A stretch of DNA of 64,000 nt from Prochlorococcus sp. AG-409-M05 (GTDB lineage: Bacteria; Cyanobacteriota; Cyanobacteriia; PCC-6307; Cyanobiaceae). The stretch is from contig QCKJ01000005.1 of NCBI GenBank assembly GCA_003215435.1, forward strand, positions 1 to 64,000, in the 5' to 3' direction. Under the pieces are notes generated by a model. That model was not told the origin of the DNA and ran no database searches. It was given only the letters and a program-made list of their open reading frames with translations. Below, in pieces: positions 1 through 11,230 of this stretch. Every line of letters starts with the position of its first letter. Within the stretch, counting starts at the first letter, position 1. The translations under genes were made by a program, and so were the position numbers.

Positions 1-40
1 AAGAATATGATATCGAACTTTAAAATTCATATTTATCAAT

Positions 41-1288
41 CTATCCTTTCAATAGTGAGGTACCCTTAGAGACTATCTCTTTAACAAATTTACGGGACCA
101 AGCATCAACTGAAAGGACTTCTTCCAAGGTTGGGTTATCTTGAAAATCATTCTTATGTTTTTCACAAGATTCCTCAATTACTTTAGGAATATCTAGAAAA
201 TGAATTTTCTCATTTAAGAATTGAGCTACAGCCTCTTCGTTAGCAGCGTTTAAAACAGCAGGCATTGTTCCACCAACTTTACCTGCAGCATAAGCTAGTT
301 CCATACAAGGATACTTTTGATTATCTGGAGAAAGAAAAGTAAGTTTTCCAACCTCAGTTAGATCTAAACGCCTCCAAGGAGTTTCAAATCTACTTGGCCA
401 GCTCATACAGTAAAGGATAGGTAATTTCATATCTGGCCAACCAAGCTGTGCAAGAACAGATGAGTCAGCTAATTCAATCATTGAATGAATAATACTTTGG
501 GGGTGAATGATGATTTCAATTTGGTTGTAATCAAGCCCAAAAAGATAATGAGCTTCAATCACCTCCAGCCCTTTGTTCATAAGCGTGGCCGAATCAACAG
601 TTATTTTTTTACCCATACTCCAATTTGGGTGACTGGTCGCATCCGAAACTGTTGCCCTCTCTAGATCCTTAATTGACCAATCACGAAAAGCGCCGCCAGA
701 GGCAGTTAGTTGAATCCGTCTTAAGCCAGGAGTTGGGATTCCAGTTGAAAGTCTTGCATTCTCAGCCCATGGAGTTCCTTGTAGACACTGAAATATCGCT
801 GAGTGTTCAGAATCAGCAGGCAATAAACGACTACCACTACGCTTCAATTCAGGCAAGAAAACGGGAGCAGCAGCTATGAGAGTTTCTTTATTAGCTAGGG
901 CAAGATCTTTCCCTGCTCTAATTGCTGCTAAAGCAGGAAGCAATCCTGCACATCCGACAATGCCAGTGACTACAAGGTCAGCATGATCTAATGAGGCAAC
1001 ATGATTCAAGCCTTCAGCACCCCCAAATAATTCTGGGTACTTTTTTAAATTTCTTTCATTTGAAAGGGTATCTAGCCGTAACTTGAGATCTGGCAAAAGA
1101 TCCTCATCAGCTAAAGCGACAGCCTCTGGACAATGCTTTTGAATTTGATTGACGAGAAGGGTGAGATTCCTACTGGCTGTTAATCCGACAACTCTGAATT
1201 GCTGAGGGAATTCCTCAACTATTTCGAGGGTTTGGGTGCCTATTGAACCTGTTGAGCCCAAAACACTTATTGCCTTCACTATGGTCAA
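41..1288 (-). CDS. dxr: 1-deoxy-D-xylulose 5-phosphate reductoisomerase
   Basis: ORF 415 aa; N-term [44 protein letters not shown] and ASGGAFRD motifs of Dxr. Confidence 0.97.
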   Translation of the reverse strand: MTIVKAISVLGSTGSIGTQTLEIVEEFPQQFRVVGLTASRNLTLLVNQIQKHCPEAVALADEDLLPDLKLRLDTLSNERNLKKYPELFGGAEGLNHVASLDHADLVVTGIVGCAGLLPALAAIRAGKDLALANKETLIAAAPVFLPELKRSGSRLLPADSEHSAIFQCLQGTPWAENARLSTGIPTPGLRRIQLTASGGAFRDWSIKDLERATVSDATSHPNWSMGKKITVDSATLMNKGLEVIEAHYLFGLDYNQIEIIIHPQSIIHSMIELADSSVLAQLGWPDMKLPILYCMSWPSRFETPWRRLDLTEVGKLTFLSPDNQKYPCMELAYAAGKVGGTMPAVLNAANEEAVAQFLNEKIHFLDIPKVIEESCEKHKNDFQDNPTLEEVLSVDAWSRKFVKEIVSKGTSLLKG

Positions 1289-1362
1289 GCAACTAAAACT
1301 ATTTTCCCATTTGATGGTTTATTGGTACATGCTTAGTTCAATAAAGCGGAGAAAGAATTCCA

Positions 1363-2694
1363 ATGGGAAGGAAAGAAAGCTGGGGTTCAGGATTGGGCTT
1401 TGTCCTTGCATCAGCTGGGAGTGCCGTAGGACTAGGTAACTTATGGGGTTTTGCTTACCGAGCTTCACAGGGAGGGGGCGGAGCTTTTGTTTTGCTCTAT
1501 ATCTTCATCGTCTTACTTGTCTGTCTTCCGTTATTGATTGCAGAAATGGTTATAGGAAGAACTACTGGAAGCTCTCCTCTAACTGCTCCATTAAAGGCTG
1601 GTGGTAAATCGTGGGCACCACTTGGATGGCTTTTTCTAATCGTGTCGGTAGGAATACTCTCTTATTACGTAGTACTTATGGGTTATGCCGGAACAACGTT
1701 ACTTCATGCATTTCTTGGTGACCTCCCTTTAGACAAAGCCGCCGCAGGTGATTACTTCCCTTCGATAAGTAGTGGAGGAGTTTCTTTAAGAGGTCAACTA
1801 CTGAGCATTGTTTTAACTGGGGTCGTGGTAGGTGCTGGCATTCGGAGGGGGATAGAACGTTTAACCAAATGGGGAATGCCACTTTTATTTATCATGTTGA
1901 TTGGCCTTGCTATTTGGGCTTCATCACAACCAAATGCTCAAGAAGGCTATGCATTCTTATTTGGTTGGGACTGGAGCAAATTAACTGACCCTCAAACCAT
2001 AAGCAATGCTTTCAAACAAGCATTCTTTTCAGTAGGAACAGGAATTGGTGCCATTTTGGCTTACTCAATCTATTTAAATAGCAAAAGTCCAATTCCTGGA
2101 GAAGCTGCAGCCGTAGTCTCATTGGATACTGCTGTTGGATTACTTGCAGGATGTGTAACATTCCCTCTGGTTGCAATACTTGGCTTGGGTGACTTGGTTG
2201 GGGAAGGCTCAGTAGGCACTCTATTTTCGACGTTGCCACATGGACTTGCAATTACATCACTAGGATTGACTGGTTGGGTTGTTAGTGTTTGCTTCTTTGG
2301 TCTTGTCTTTATAGCAGCAATAACATCTGCCATCTCCTTACTCGAAGTACCTGTTAGTTCATTAATTGATCAAATTGGTTGGAGCAGACAAAAGTCAGTT
2401 TGGGTCTCTATCATCCTTATTGCATGCATTGGATTACCTTCAGCTCTAGACGTCGAATTCCTAGTAAAAATAGACTCTATAATGAACGCATTGTTGATCA
2501 CCTCTGGACTAATTTTAGCGCTGTTGGTTGGATGGTCAAAGCCTAAATTATTGATAGAAGACCTGACCAATGGAGGAACACCTAGAGAAAGAACCAACAC
2601 TTTTCTTTGGACATTAAGGTGGATTACTACCCCAGCAATTGCATTAGGTTTAGTAATAGTTCTCGAAGAGACATTACGAGGTTGGTCAGGTTAA
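1363..2694 (+). CDS. sodium-dependent transporter, neurotransmitter:sodium symporter (SNF) family
   Basis: ORF 443 aa, multiple TM helices; GFVLASAGSAVGLGNLWGFAYRASQGGGGAFVLLY signature of bacterial NSS transporters. Confidence 0.93.
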   Translation: MGRKESWGSGLGFVLASAGSAVGLGNLWGFAYRASQGGGGAFVLLYIFIVLLVCLPLLIAEMVIGRTTGSSPLTAPLKAGGKSWAPLGWLFLIVSVGILSYYVVLMGYAGTTLLHAFLGDLPLDKAAAGDYFPSISSGGVSLRGQLLSIVLTGVVVGAGIRRGIERLTKWGMPLLFIMLIGLAIWASSQPNAQEGYAFLFGWDWSKLTDPQTISNAFKQAFFSVGTGIGAILAYSIYLNSKSPIPGEAAAVVSLDTAVGLLAGCVTFPLVAILGLGDLVGEGSVGTLFSTLPHGLAITSLGLTGWVVSVCFFGLVFIAAITSAISLLEVPVSSLIDQIGWSRQKSVWVSIILIACIGLPSALDVEFLVKIDSIMNALLITSGLILALLVGWSKPKLLIEDLTNGGTPRERTNTFLWTLRWITTPAIALGLVIVLEETLRGWSG

Positions 2695-2719
2695 ATACTT
2701 GATCAAAGTAAAGATATAG

Positions 2720-4258
2720 TCAACAATTAATCCAATCAGTTTTACCACCAGGTCTATCAATTAGTTCTATTCCCAAGTCACGTAAGTCATTACGAATCTT
2801 ATCCGCTCTTTGATAATCTCGTTTAATCTTCGCTTCATTTCTTTCCGAAATAAACTCCTCTATCTTGCTTACATCAACATCATCCTTATACCCAACTGCA
2901 AGGTCTTCACCCTCTTCATGTGCAAGGCCAAGTACCGATGCTAAGTCTACTAAAGTTAGCCACCTTTGATACAAAACATCTCTCTTAAGATTCAGAGCCT
3001 CTAAAGTGCCTCCTCTTTTCAAGCTATTTGAAGCTGACCTTAATGGTCGGGCAATATCAAAAAGGACTGCAAGAGCAGATGAAGTGTTTAAATCATCATC
3101 CATTGCATTAATAAATCTTTTATATAGTAAGGAAAGATCTTTATCATTTTCTCTCTGATTAATTTTAGGTTTTAGTGCAATTTGTTGTCTCTGATTCTCA
3201 TCGATTCCTAAAGCAGAGGCATACTTTATACCAAAAGCTAAAGCTGAATCAAGGCCTTTCCAACCTTTAGATGCTGCACTTAATGCTTCCTCTGTGAAGT
3301 CAAGAGGTTTTCTATAATGAGCTTGTAAAACAAAAAGCTTTAAGGTCATTGCAGAAATACCACTATCTAGCAATGACCTTATTGTGGTGAAATTTCCTAG
3401 GGACTTGCTCATTTTTTGCCCACCAACATTTACCATTCCGTTATGTAACCAATAACGGGCTAGTTGTTTTTCATTGGCAACTTCAGATTGAGCAATTTCA
3501 TTCTCATGGTGAGGAAATATCAAATCAGACCCGCCCAAATGAATATCAATAGTTTCACCTAGTTCTTGACGAATCATTGCCGAGCACTCGATGTGCCAAC
3601 CAGGTCTGCCTTCACCCCATGGAGAAGGAAAGCTTGGTTCTCCAGTTTTGGCCTTCTTCCAAAGAGAAAAATCAAAAGCATTTCTTTTCCTGTCAACCTC
3701 TTCCTGGGTAATGCGTCCATCGGCATTCCTTAGTTGTGACTGGATCTCACGGCCGCTTAACTTTCCATAGTCACTATGCCTAATCACAGAAAAGTAGACA
3801 TCACCATCAACTGAATATGCAACACCCTTTGCCTCAAGTTCTTTAATAAGTAAACAAATTCCCTCTAACGATTTAGTAGCTCGAGGCATACGATCTGGTC
3901 GCATGATCCGCAAAGAGTCCATATCTCGATGAAAGGCACTTATGTTTTTTTCACTCACCTCTTTCATTGAAGACCCCTCTTTAACCGCTCTCGCTAAAAT
4001 CTTGTCATCAATGTCAGTAAAGTTTTGAACGAAAGTAACTGAGTAACCAAGCCAGATTAAATATCTACGTAGAGAATCCCATACGATGTAACTACGAGCA
4101 TGTCCCAAATGACATAAGTCATAAACGGTGACACCACAGCAATAAATACTTACTTGACCAGCCATTAATGGTCTAAACAACTCCAATTGATTAGTAAGAG
4201 TATTGGTCAACCTCAAAGAGGATGAAATTATGGGGCTAGCAATAGTTTCATTAATCAT
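2720..4258 (-). CDS. cysS: cysteinyl-tRNA synthetase
   Basis: ORF 512 aa; [23 protein letters not shown] (HIGH region), [17 protein letters not shown] (KMSKS). Confidence 0.97.
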   Translation of the reverse strand: MINETIASPIISSSLRLTNTLTNQLELFRPLMAGQVSIYCCGVTVYDLCHLGHARSYIVWDSLRRYLIWLGYSVTFVQNFTDIDDKILARAVKEGSSMKEVSEKNISAFHRDMDSLRIMRPDRMPRATKSLEGICLLIKELEAKGVAYSVDGDVYFSVIRHSDYGKLSGREIQSQLRNADGRITQEEVDRKRNAFDFSLWKKAKTGEPSFPSPWGEGRPGWHIECSAMIRQELGETIDIHLGGSDLIFPHHENEIAQSEVANEKQLARYWLHNGMVNVGGQKMSKSLGNFTTIRSLLDSGISAMTLKLFVLQAHYRKPLDFTEEALSAASKGWKGLDSALAFGIKYASALGIDENQRQQIALKPKINQRENDKDLSLLYKRFINAMDDDLNTSSALAVLFDIARPLRSASNSLKRGGTLEALNLKRDVLYQRWLTLVDLASVLGLAHEEGEDLAVGYKDDVDVSKIEEFISERNEAKIKRDYQRADKIRNDLRDLGIELIDRPGGKTDWINC

Positions 4259-7213
4259 TTATTTGGCTTCCATCCAGTTTTGTCCAACACCTGTTTCAAC
4301 GACAAGAGGTACGCTGAGAGAAACAGCATTTTCCATGGTTGTCTTAACTAGCTTTTCAACCTTATCAATTGCAGAAGGCTCTACTTCTAAAACCAACTCA
4401 TCATGTACTTGAAGCAGAAGATGAGCAGGCAGAGCATTTTTATAAAGTTGGGACTGAAGATTTACCATTGCAATCTTAATAATATCCGCACTTGATCCTT
4501 GAATAGGAGCATTAGCAGCAGCCCTAAGTTGCTGTGCTTCCAACCCTCCACGACGAGACAATGACAAGTCTATCTGGAGAGGATCTTTGCCTAAAAGTCT
4601 ACCCAGACCGTTGGGATCAAATTTAAATAACCGGCGTCGACCTAAAAGAGTTTCTACATAACCTCGACTAAGTGCTAGTCGCTCTTGAAGCTCAAGGAAT
4701 GAGAAAACCTTGGTATACCGTTCCTTATAAAGAGTAAGAAAATTTTTTGCTTCTGATTGAGTAACTCCTGTCGCGCGAGCAAAACGCTGGGCTCCCATCC
4801 CATAAATGACCCCAAAATTAATCGTTTTGCCAAGTCTCCTTTCCTCAGAGGTAATTGATTCTTTATCAAGCAACAAGCGAGCTGTAAGGGCATGTACATC
4901 ATCCCCCTTACGATAGGCTTCCTGAAGGACTTCTTCTCCGGAAAGGTGTGCAAGTATTCGTAACTCAATCTGAGAATAATCAGCACTCAGCAATAACCAG
5001 CCCTCTTTGGGAAGAAATGCTTTTCTAATACGTCTACTAAAATCAGTGCGGATTGGGATATTTTGCAAATTAGGGTTACTGCTACTCAATCGACCAGTTG
5101 CAGTAACTGCCTGATTGAAGTCAGTATGTACTCGTCCTGTCTCCTTCTCAACCAGCTGAGGCAAAGCATCAACATAAGTACTTAGAAGTTTACTAAGGCC
5201 TCTATGCTCAATCAAAAGAGGTATTAATGGGTGATCAGATTCAAGCCTTTCTAATACGTTTGCGTCTGTGCTCCAACCAGTTTTTGTTCTCCTGGACTTC
5301 TTTCTATCTAAACCGAGTTTCTCAAAAAGGATCTCACCAAGCTGTTTTGGGGAAGCTAAATTAAATTGAAGTCCAGCAACCTCGTAAGACTTCATCTCCA
5401 AATTATATAAATTATTTGCTAATTCAACAGAAATTTCTTTTAGATACGGAATATCAATACGAATACCAGTGGATTCCATAAGAGCAAGTACTGGTTCTAA
5501 TGGCTGTTCGACTTTCTCTAGTAAGTCAACAGTTGGGCGACCCATCTGATAAAGGTAATCTCTCAAAAGGAAAAATAGTTTCCTCGTTAAATGAACGTCC
5601 ATTCCACAATAAAAACTTGCCTTATCGATATCTACATCAGCAAAAGTCTGCCCCTTACTAACTAAATCGCTAAAAACGGTAGGCTTAAATCCAAATTCCC
5701 TTTGAGCAATACTATCTAGACTATGTTTAACATTAGGATCTCGTATATAGTCAGCCAATAATGTATCCATAACCACACCTTCGAGCAATATTCCATGTCG
5801 ATAGAGAACTAGTCGGTCATATTTAGCGTTCTGAAGGACTTTTGGATGTTCTTTACTTCCAAACCAGTCGGCAAGTGCATTCAGAACCTCATTGTATTGC
5901 AACTGGTCTTCGGCTTTGGTCTCTATTAAGTCTCCATTAATTTGGTGTCCAATTGGAATATAAGCCAAATCCGAAATTCCCTCGCCCCAGCAAAAGCCAA
6001 TTCCGACAAGCTCTGCTTTAAACGGGTTAAGATTAGTGGTTTCTGTATCAATAGCTATTGGATGGAGACGATCCTTAGAGGCCATAACTCGTTTAACTAA
6101 ATTCTCTAAAGCAATTTGAGAATTGATTATTTCTGGGTTTATGGCAGGTAGCTTGGAATCAAGAGGTTTATCATTGAATTCATTATTTGATTGATGTGCT
6201 AACTCATTTGAGTCAAGTTCTTTTTCTTTAATATTTTGATTAAATCCACCTTTTGAAAAGGTATCAACAAATGTTGGAATCTCTCTAATTAAACTTCTAA
6301 GCTCCAACTCTTCTAGAACATTTTTTAATCCAATATCGTCGACATTTCCTAGCTCTAGTCGTGGAGGCTTAGGAAGTGGAATATCGGTCAGTATTTCTGC
6401 AAGAAACTTTGATAAATAGGCGTTATCACGATCACAATTAAGTTTGGTTTTTAGAGCACCTTTTATTGAACCACGTTTTGAGTCTGGGCCTTCTGCCTGG
6501 ATCTCATGAAGAGCAGCATAAACTCCATCTAAACTCCCATTCTCTTTAAGAAGATTAACTGCTGTTTTCGGTCCAACTCCTTTGACCCCTGGGATATTGT
6601 CAGAGCTATCGCCAGTTAACGCTTTTAGCTCAACGACCATTTCAGGTAATACACCCAACTTTGATAGAACGCCAGCTTGATCAATTAATAAAGGTCCACT
6701 ACTTTTTGAGTATGGACCTCCACCCATATAAAGAACAGCAATATCACGATCATCATCAACAAGTTGAAAAAGATCACGATCACCCGAAAGAATTCGAACT
6801 CTCCATCCATCATCTACCGCTTGGTTGGCAATTGTTCCAAGTACATCATCAGCCTCAAAACCAGGTGCCATACACAAGGAGAGGTCTAAATTCTCTTCAA
6901 GAATCTTCTGAAGTTGCTCTAAATCCTGAAAAAAGATAGGAGGGGCTACATCACGATTAGCCTTGTAATTACGATCTTTTTTATGCCTGAAAGTAGGGGT
7001 AGCTGTATCAAAAGCAATCGCCACTCCTTGTGGAGATAATGTTTTGCAGTTATCAAGAAGTGACTTAAGGAAACCGTATGTAACACTTGTAGGCTTCCCT
7101 TCTTTTGTGGCAAGCCCACCAAGGCCTCCTTTACTGAAAGCATAAAAACTTCTAAAGGCGAGGGAATGACCATCAACCAAAAGTAGAGTTGGCTTTTCTG
7201 AAGCCTCAGGCAT
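4259..7213 (-). CDS. polA: DNA polymerase I (5'-3' exo, 3'-5' exo, polymerase domains)
   Basis: ORF 984 aa; LLVDGHSLAFRSFYAF, IAIDTETTNLNP (DxE exo motif), LSADYSQIELRILAHLSGE, VHDELVLEV. Confidence 0.97.
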   Translation of the reverse strand: MPEASEKPTLLLVDGHSLAFRSFYAFSKGGLGGLATKEGKPTSVTYGFLKSLLDNCKTLSPQGVAIAFDTATPTFRHKKDRNYKANRDVAPPIFFQDLEQLQKILEENLDLSLCMAPGFEADDVLGTIANQAVDDGWRVRILSGDRDLFQLVDDDRDIAVLYMGGGPYSKSSGPLLIDQAGVLSKLGVLPEMVVELKALTGDSSDNIPGVKGVGPKTAVNLLKENGSLDGVYAALHEIQAEGPDSKRGSIKGALKTKLNCDRDNAYLSKFLAEILTDIPLPKPPRLELGNVDDIGLKNVLEELELRSLIREIPTFVDTFSKGGFNQNIKEKELDSNELAHQSNNEFNDKPLDSKLPAINPEIINSQIALENLVKRVMASKDRLHPIAIDTETTNLNPFKAELVGIGFCWGEGISDLAYIPIGHQINGDLIETKAEDQLQYNEVLNALADWFGSKEHPKVLQNAKYDRLVLYRHGILLEGVVMDTLLADYIRDPNVKHSLDSIAQREFGFKPTVFSDLVSKGQTFADVDIDKASFYCGMDVHLTRKLFFLLRDYLYQMGRPTVDLLEKVEQPLEPVLALMESTGIRIDIPYLKEISVELANNLYNLEMKSYEVAGLQFNLASPKQLGEILFEKLGLDRKKSRRTKTGWSTDANVLERLESDHPLIPLLIEHRGLSKLLSTYVDALPQLVEKETGRVHTDFNQAVTATGRLSSSNPNLQNIPIRTDFSRRIRKAFLPKEGWLLLSADYSQIELRILAHLSGEEVLQEAYRKGDDVHALTARLLLDKESITSEERRLGKTINFGVIYGMGAQRFARATGVTQSEAKNFLTLYKERYTKVFSFLELQERLALSRGYVETLLGRRRLFKFDPNGLGRLLGKDPLQIDLSLSRRGGLEAQQLRAAANAPIQGSSADIIKIAMVNLQSQLYKNALPAHLLLQVHDELVLEVEPSAIDKVEKLVKTTMENAVSLSVPLVVETGVGQNWMEAK

Positions 7214-7245
7214 TGGATTTAAAGAAATATGTGTTGGTTAGTTGG

Positions 7246-8334
7246 TCAATCTCGTTTTCTTTTGGCCCATGGAGGCAAATCAATAAAGACTCTTGTTCCC
7301 GGATCAATGCCTTTAATAATGGCTGTCTTACTTCCACTACTCGCTCCTAATTCAACTTTCTGAAAAAGAGGTTGGTTATCCTGACCAATCAAAAGAAGTC
7401 CTGGTTGACCATTCTCAGTAACTATGGCCACTGTTGGAACCAAAGTACCGATGTCCGTCTTTCCGGTTTGAAAATCTACATCAACTGTCATTCCGATTCG
7501 TAATAATGATGTTTTTTCAATGAAATTCAATTTGACTTCAAAGGAAGTGACATTATCGGTTTTTATAGCTCTAGGGGCTATTTCAGTTACTTCCGCCTGA
7601 AAACGTTTCTCAGGGAAAGCATCTACTCGAACAGTAGATAGCTGCCCAATCCGAATACGTCCGATATCACTTTCTGGAACTTTGGCTGAGACTTCTAATC
7701 CCTGAGAAAGCTCAACTATTGAGGTACTAGTTGAGCCAGCGGAAGAAGAAGCTCTTGTAGTAGGAGTGACAAACGAGCCTGGCTCAGCATAAAGAGCTGT
7801 TATTTGACCAGAGAAAGGAGCTCTGATATTTAGTTCCTCCCCCTCTACTTCTCTTTGCTTAAGACGGGCTCTGCTTTTTAAGAACCGATTCTTATAATCA
7901 TCTCTTTCCTCAGCACTAATTGCTCCTTCTTTAAAGAGTTTTTCCCGACGTTGATAGGATCCCTCATTCGTTTCATAGTCAGCCGTAAGTTCATCTAATC
8001 GAAAGAGGTAGTCACCTGCCTCCATTTTTGCCAGTAGCTGACCCTTAACAACTTTTTCTCCTTCTGAAACCAAAACTACTTCTAATAGCCCCTGCTTGTC
8101 AGGGCTAACATTTACACTTCTTTTAGCCTCTAACTCACCACTTGCAGTAATCAAACCAGGCAAACTACCCCTCTCTGCCTGAACCGTAAATGAAATAACA
8201 TCACGGTCTGAGGGTGTAGAAGAGCTCACCCTCCAAAAGTACACACCTCCAATGAGCACAAATAAAACAACACCAAGATTTAACCAGCGATCACGCTGAA
8301 GCCTCTCAAAACTTAGTCTGCTTAGAAAAGTCAA
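7246..8334 (-). CDS. HlyD/MacA-like periplasmic adaptor (membrane fusion) subunit of an efflux system
   Basis: ORF 362 aa; N-terminal TM helix, biotinyl-lipoyl-like halves (GSLPGLITASGELEAKRSVNVSP, IRAPFSGQITALYAEPGSFV). Confidence 0.85.
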   Translation of the reverse strand: MTFLSRLSFERLQRDRWLNLGVVLFVLIGGVYFWRVSSSTPSDRDVISFTVQAERGSLPGLITASGELEAKRSVNVSPDKQGLLEVVLVSEGEKVVKGQLLAKMEAGDYLFRLDELTADYETNEGSYQRREKLFKEGAISAEERDDYKNRFLKSRARLKQREVEGEELNIRAPFSGQITALYAEPGSFVTPTTRASSSAGSTSTSIVELSQGLEVSAKVPESDIGRIRIGQLSTVRVDAFPEKRFQAEVTEIAPRAIKTDNVTSFEVKLNFIEKTSLLRIGMTVDVDFQTGKTDIGTLVPTVAIVTENGQPGLLLIGQDNQPLFQKVELGASSGSKTAIIKGIDPGTRVFIDLPPWAKRKRD

Positions 8335-8538
8335 TCTATTAAAGGGATTGTTGGTTCAGAAGGATAGTTTCTTATAAGGTATTGACCCACGGAAGGTCCA
8401 CCAAAGTCTTGTTGATAAGGGCAGCTGTCCAATTGAACACGTCTCTATTGATAGGGTGAATGGTATCCGGGTAATCTTATAAACGGATGAGAACATTTGA
8501 GCTATGCACTTTAGGGGTTCGCCGTTATATTATTTTTC

Positions 8539-9630
8539 ATGTTAAAAGCCGGAATAGTTGGTCTACCCAACGTAGGGAAATCTACTCTCTTCAATGCTCT
8601 TGTGGCTAATGCCCAGGCTCAAGCTGCAAATTTCCCTTTCTGCACAATTGAACCAAACATTGGAATAGTTTCTGTTCCTGACGTCAGACTGGAAAAACTT
8701 GGCAAAATTAGCCTTAGCAAAGAACTTATTCCCACACGCGTAGAGTTTGTAGATATTGCGGGACTAGTTAAAGGCGCAAGTAAGGGAGAAGGCCTAGGAA
8801 ATAAATTCCTAGCGAATATTCGTGAGGTCGATGCAATAGTTCATGTAGTGAGATGTTTTAAGGATGATGATGTGATTCACGTATCTGGATCTATTAGCCC
8901 AAAAAGAGATGCAGAAATTATAAACTTAGAGCTCTGTCTTGCTGACTTAACTCAGATACAAAAAAGAAGGGACCGTATAAAAAAACAAGCCAGAAGCAAC
9001 GATCAAACACTTATTGAAGACAAACTACTAGAACGTCTTGAGTCATCACTCGAAGCGGGTAATTCTATAAGACAGGTAAATCTTTCAAAAGAAGAAATAG
9101 ATATAATTAAGCCTTTAGGTCTACTAACTATCAAACCAATAATCTATGCTCAAAACCTAGGAGAAGAAGACCTCGCAAAAGGTAATTCATTTAGCGAAGA
9201 AATAAGCAAACTAGCGGTAGAGGAAGGTGCCCAAAGTGTTCATATCTCAGCACAAGTAGAGGCTGAGCTAATTGATCTCAGAGAAGAAGAGCAAATTGAT
9301 TACTTGAAAGGCCTGGGTGTAAAGGAAGGGGGCATGAAAAGTCTCATAAAAGCAACATATAAGCTCCTCGGTCTTCGGACTTACTTTACAAGCGGAGAGA
9401 AAGAAACAAGAGCTTGGACCATTAAAGAAGGGATGACGGCCCCACAAGCGGCAGGTGTTATACATTCCGACTTTGAGAAAGGTTTCATCAGAGCCCAAAC
9501 GATTCAATGCGAAAAGCTACTAGAAGCGGGTTCAATAGCAGAAGCCAGAAGTAAAGGTTGGTTAAGAAGTGAAGGTAAAGAATACATAGTTAACGAAGGG
9601 GACGTCATGGAATTTTTGTTTAATGTGTGA
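8539..9630 (+). CDS. ychF: redox-regulated ATPase/GTPase YchF
   Basis: ORF 363 aa; GIVGLPNVGKSTLFNAL, NFPFCTIEPNIG, DIAGLVKGASKGEGLGNKFLANIR. Confidence 0.97.
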   Translation: MLKAGIVGLPNVGKSTLFNALVANAQAQAANFPFCTIEPNIGIVSVPDVRLEKLGKISLSKELIPTRVEFVDIAGLVKGASKGEGLGNKFLANIREVDAIVHVVRCFKDDDVIHVSGSISPKRDAEIINLELCLADLTQIQKRRDRIKKQARSNDQTLIEDKLLERLESSLEAGNSIRQVNLSKEEIDIIKPLGLLTIKPIIYAQNLGEEDLAKGNSFSEEISKLAVEEGAQSVHISAQVEAELIDLREEEQIDYLKGLGVKEGGMKSLIKATYKLLGLRTYFTSGEKETRAWTIKEGMTAPQAAGVIHSDFEKGFIRAQTIQCEKLLEAGSIAEARSKGWLRSEGKEYIVNEGDVMEFLFNV

Positions 9631-9820
9631 TTAGATCCCTTTAGATTAGGTCCCTTTAAATGATCAACAATGATAAAAGATCAGAGACAAACTTACTTAT
9701 GGAAATTAGATAGTGCTAACTCTCATTAAACATTTGAACCCGTCCGTATTTGTGGATAACTTGTAAAGCAGCAAATACTTGATCAAACTAACAGAGATGA
9801 TCAAGAAATTTCTTGTACTT

Positions 9821-10033
9821 TTATCTCTGTAGGTAGAGCTTATTAACAAGATGATGATCTTCTTTGGCTTCCAAGTTAGCCCAAATGTAGCCTTCTTGAA
9901 CATGGTCAAACCATACAAGGAATGAGTCTAGGTCTTCTTTATTATTGAAATAGGAGTACTCAGAAGGGGAGAAGTGAATATCATCGTCAGTTCGATAGAA
10001 ATAACCAGTGCGATCTGAGGTATTTGGCATCAA
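9821..10033 (-). CDS. small hypothetical protein (start probably MPNTSDRT...)
   Basis: ORF 70 aa with plausible acidic/aromatic composition; no confident homolog recognised. Confidence 0.45.
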   Translation of the reverse strand: MMPNTSDRTGYFYRTDDDIHFSPSEYSYFNNKEDLDSFLVWFDHVQEGYIWANLEAKEDHHLVNKLYLQR

Positions 10034-10251
10034 TCAAGAAATTAGTCTCTAAATTGGTTGAGAAGAAAGAAATTTATTCATTACTAATGACCTTGAGTGC
10101 ACATAGAAAACATAAAATTTATGTGGCGGCAATAATGGGGTATGGGCTCGGCTCAGATGATCCAGAAGAGGTCGCTTTCTATAACAAAATCAAAGAAGAG
10201 ATGAAAGATCTCAAGAAAAACGCGCATAGAGGAATCGTTAGAGAAGATTGA
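10024..10251 (+). CDS. small hypothetical protein
   Basis: ORF up to 75 aa; the listed start is TTG and overlaps the divergent ORF, so the start is uncertain; protein-like C-terminal half (GYGLGSDDPEEVAFYNKIKEEMKDLKK). Confidence 0.5.
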   Translation: MASIKKLVSKLVEKKEIYSLLMTLSAHRKHKIYVAAIMGYGLGSDDPEEVAFYNKIKEEMKDLKKNAHRGIVRED

Positions 10252-10342
10252 TGCAGCAATGGCTATTTAGCAAATTTGTTCTGACCATTGTCGAAGTGGT
10301 CTAATTAGCAACTTAGAGGGATATTAAATAAAGCTTTTCAAC

Positions 10343-11230
10343 TTATTCTGATATTTTCAAGGGTACGGGACTTTTTATATTCACATTAGTACTATTACGA
10401 TAATCATCGACACAATCACTACGGTGTTGGAAAGAACCATCTAAGAAAGGTTTAGATAAAGCTGGAGTTGCACGAATATCACTCACTACATTTCTTTTAA
10501 GGCTCAAACTTCCAGGAGACCCCCCTAAAGAGCTCCCTACAAGTGCACCGGCAACCCCTCCTACTACCCCACCAGTAGCTATAGATGCTGATGATCCAAC
10601 TAAATCACCAACCAGGGCGCCAGTGCCTCCTCCTACTAAAGCACCCGTAGTGGTATTGCGAAGTCCCGATCCGGCAAAAAGACCGGTATCTTTTTCATAG
10701 ATAGCTGATCCGGACATAGCATCTTTTCCATACGCAAGACATTTAGTAGTTGCTCCTGCCTGATCATGATTGACACCAAGACCCGATAAAAGTTCTAACG
10801 TACTTAAAAAAGTTTGAGCAGTTTTGAAATTAAAAAAACCAATTTCACTTATTTTTCGGTCACCAGAACCACCAAAATGTTTAATCAAAAATCTATAATC
10901 TTCATTTTTGCTTAAAAACAATACTCCTCCTTTATTAGTTGCATTAGTAAGTGTCCACCCAATAATATTATCGGTATTTATACTAATTCCATTACTAGTC
11001 AGTATGTTTGTACCGTTAATTGCAATTTCACATAATCCTGCTCTACCACAAGTCCCTTCAAGCAACATACTAGATTCAGGGATCAAGATTTCTTTATTTA
11101 TTAAAGTTGCATGACGCTCATAGAGGTGCCTTGGGTAGATTTTGTTTGGGTCTTCTGCTAACCCCGGAGGAACTAAAGAAGCAGATGCTATCGCTGTTGC
11201 CAAAACAAAGGTCTTGCGGTCGATAAACAT
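10343..11230 (-). CDS. secreted/exported hypothetical protein with glycine-zipper segment
   Basis: ORF 295 aa; N-term signal-like ATAIASASLVPPGLAED, then ALVGGGTGALVGDLVGSSASIATGGVVGGVAGALVGSSLGG. Confidence 0.75.
   Translation of the reverse strand: MFIDRKTFVLATAIASASLVPPGLAEDPNKIYPRHLYERHATLINKEILIPESSMLLEGTCGRAGLCEIAINGTNILTSNGISINTDNIIGWTLTNATNKGGVLFLSKNEDYRFLIKHFGGSGDRKISEIGFFNFKTAQTFLSTLELLSGLGVNHDQAGATTKCLAYGKDAMSGSAIYEKDTGLFAGSGLRNTTTGALVGGGTGALVGDLVGSSASIATGGVVGGVAGALVGSSLGGSPGSLSLKRNVVSDIRATPALSKPFLDGSFQHRSDCVDDYRNSTNVNIKSPVPLKISE

Noticed and set aside
9706-9918. ORF 70 aa on minus strand
   Set aside because: Overlaps the better-composed 9821-10033 ORF in another frame and the ychF-downstream inverted repeats; likely spurious
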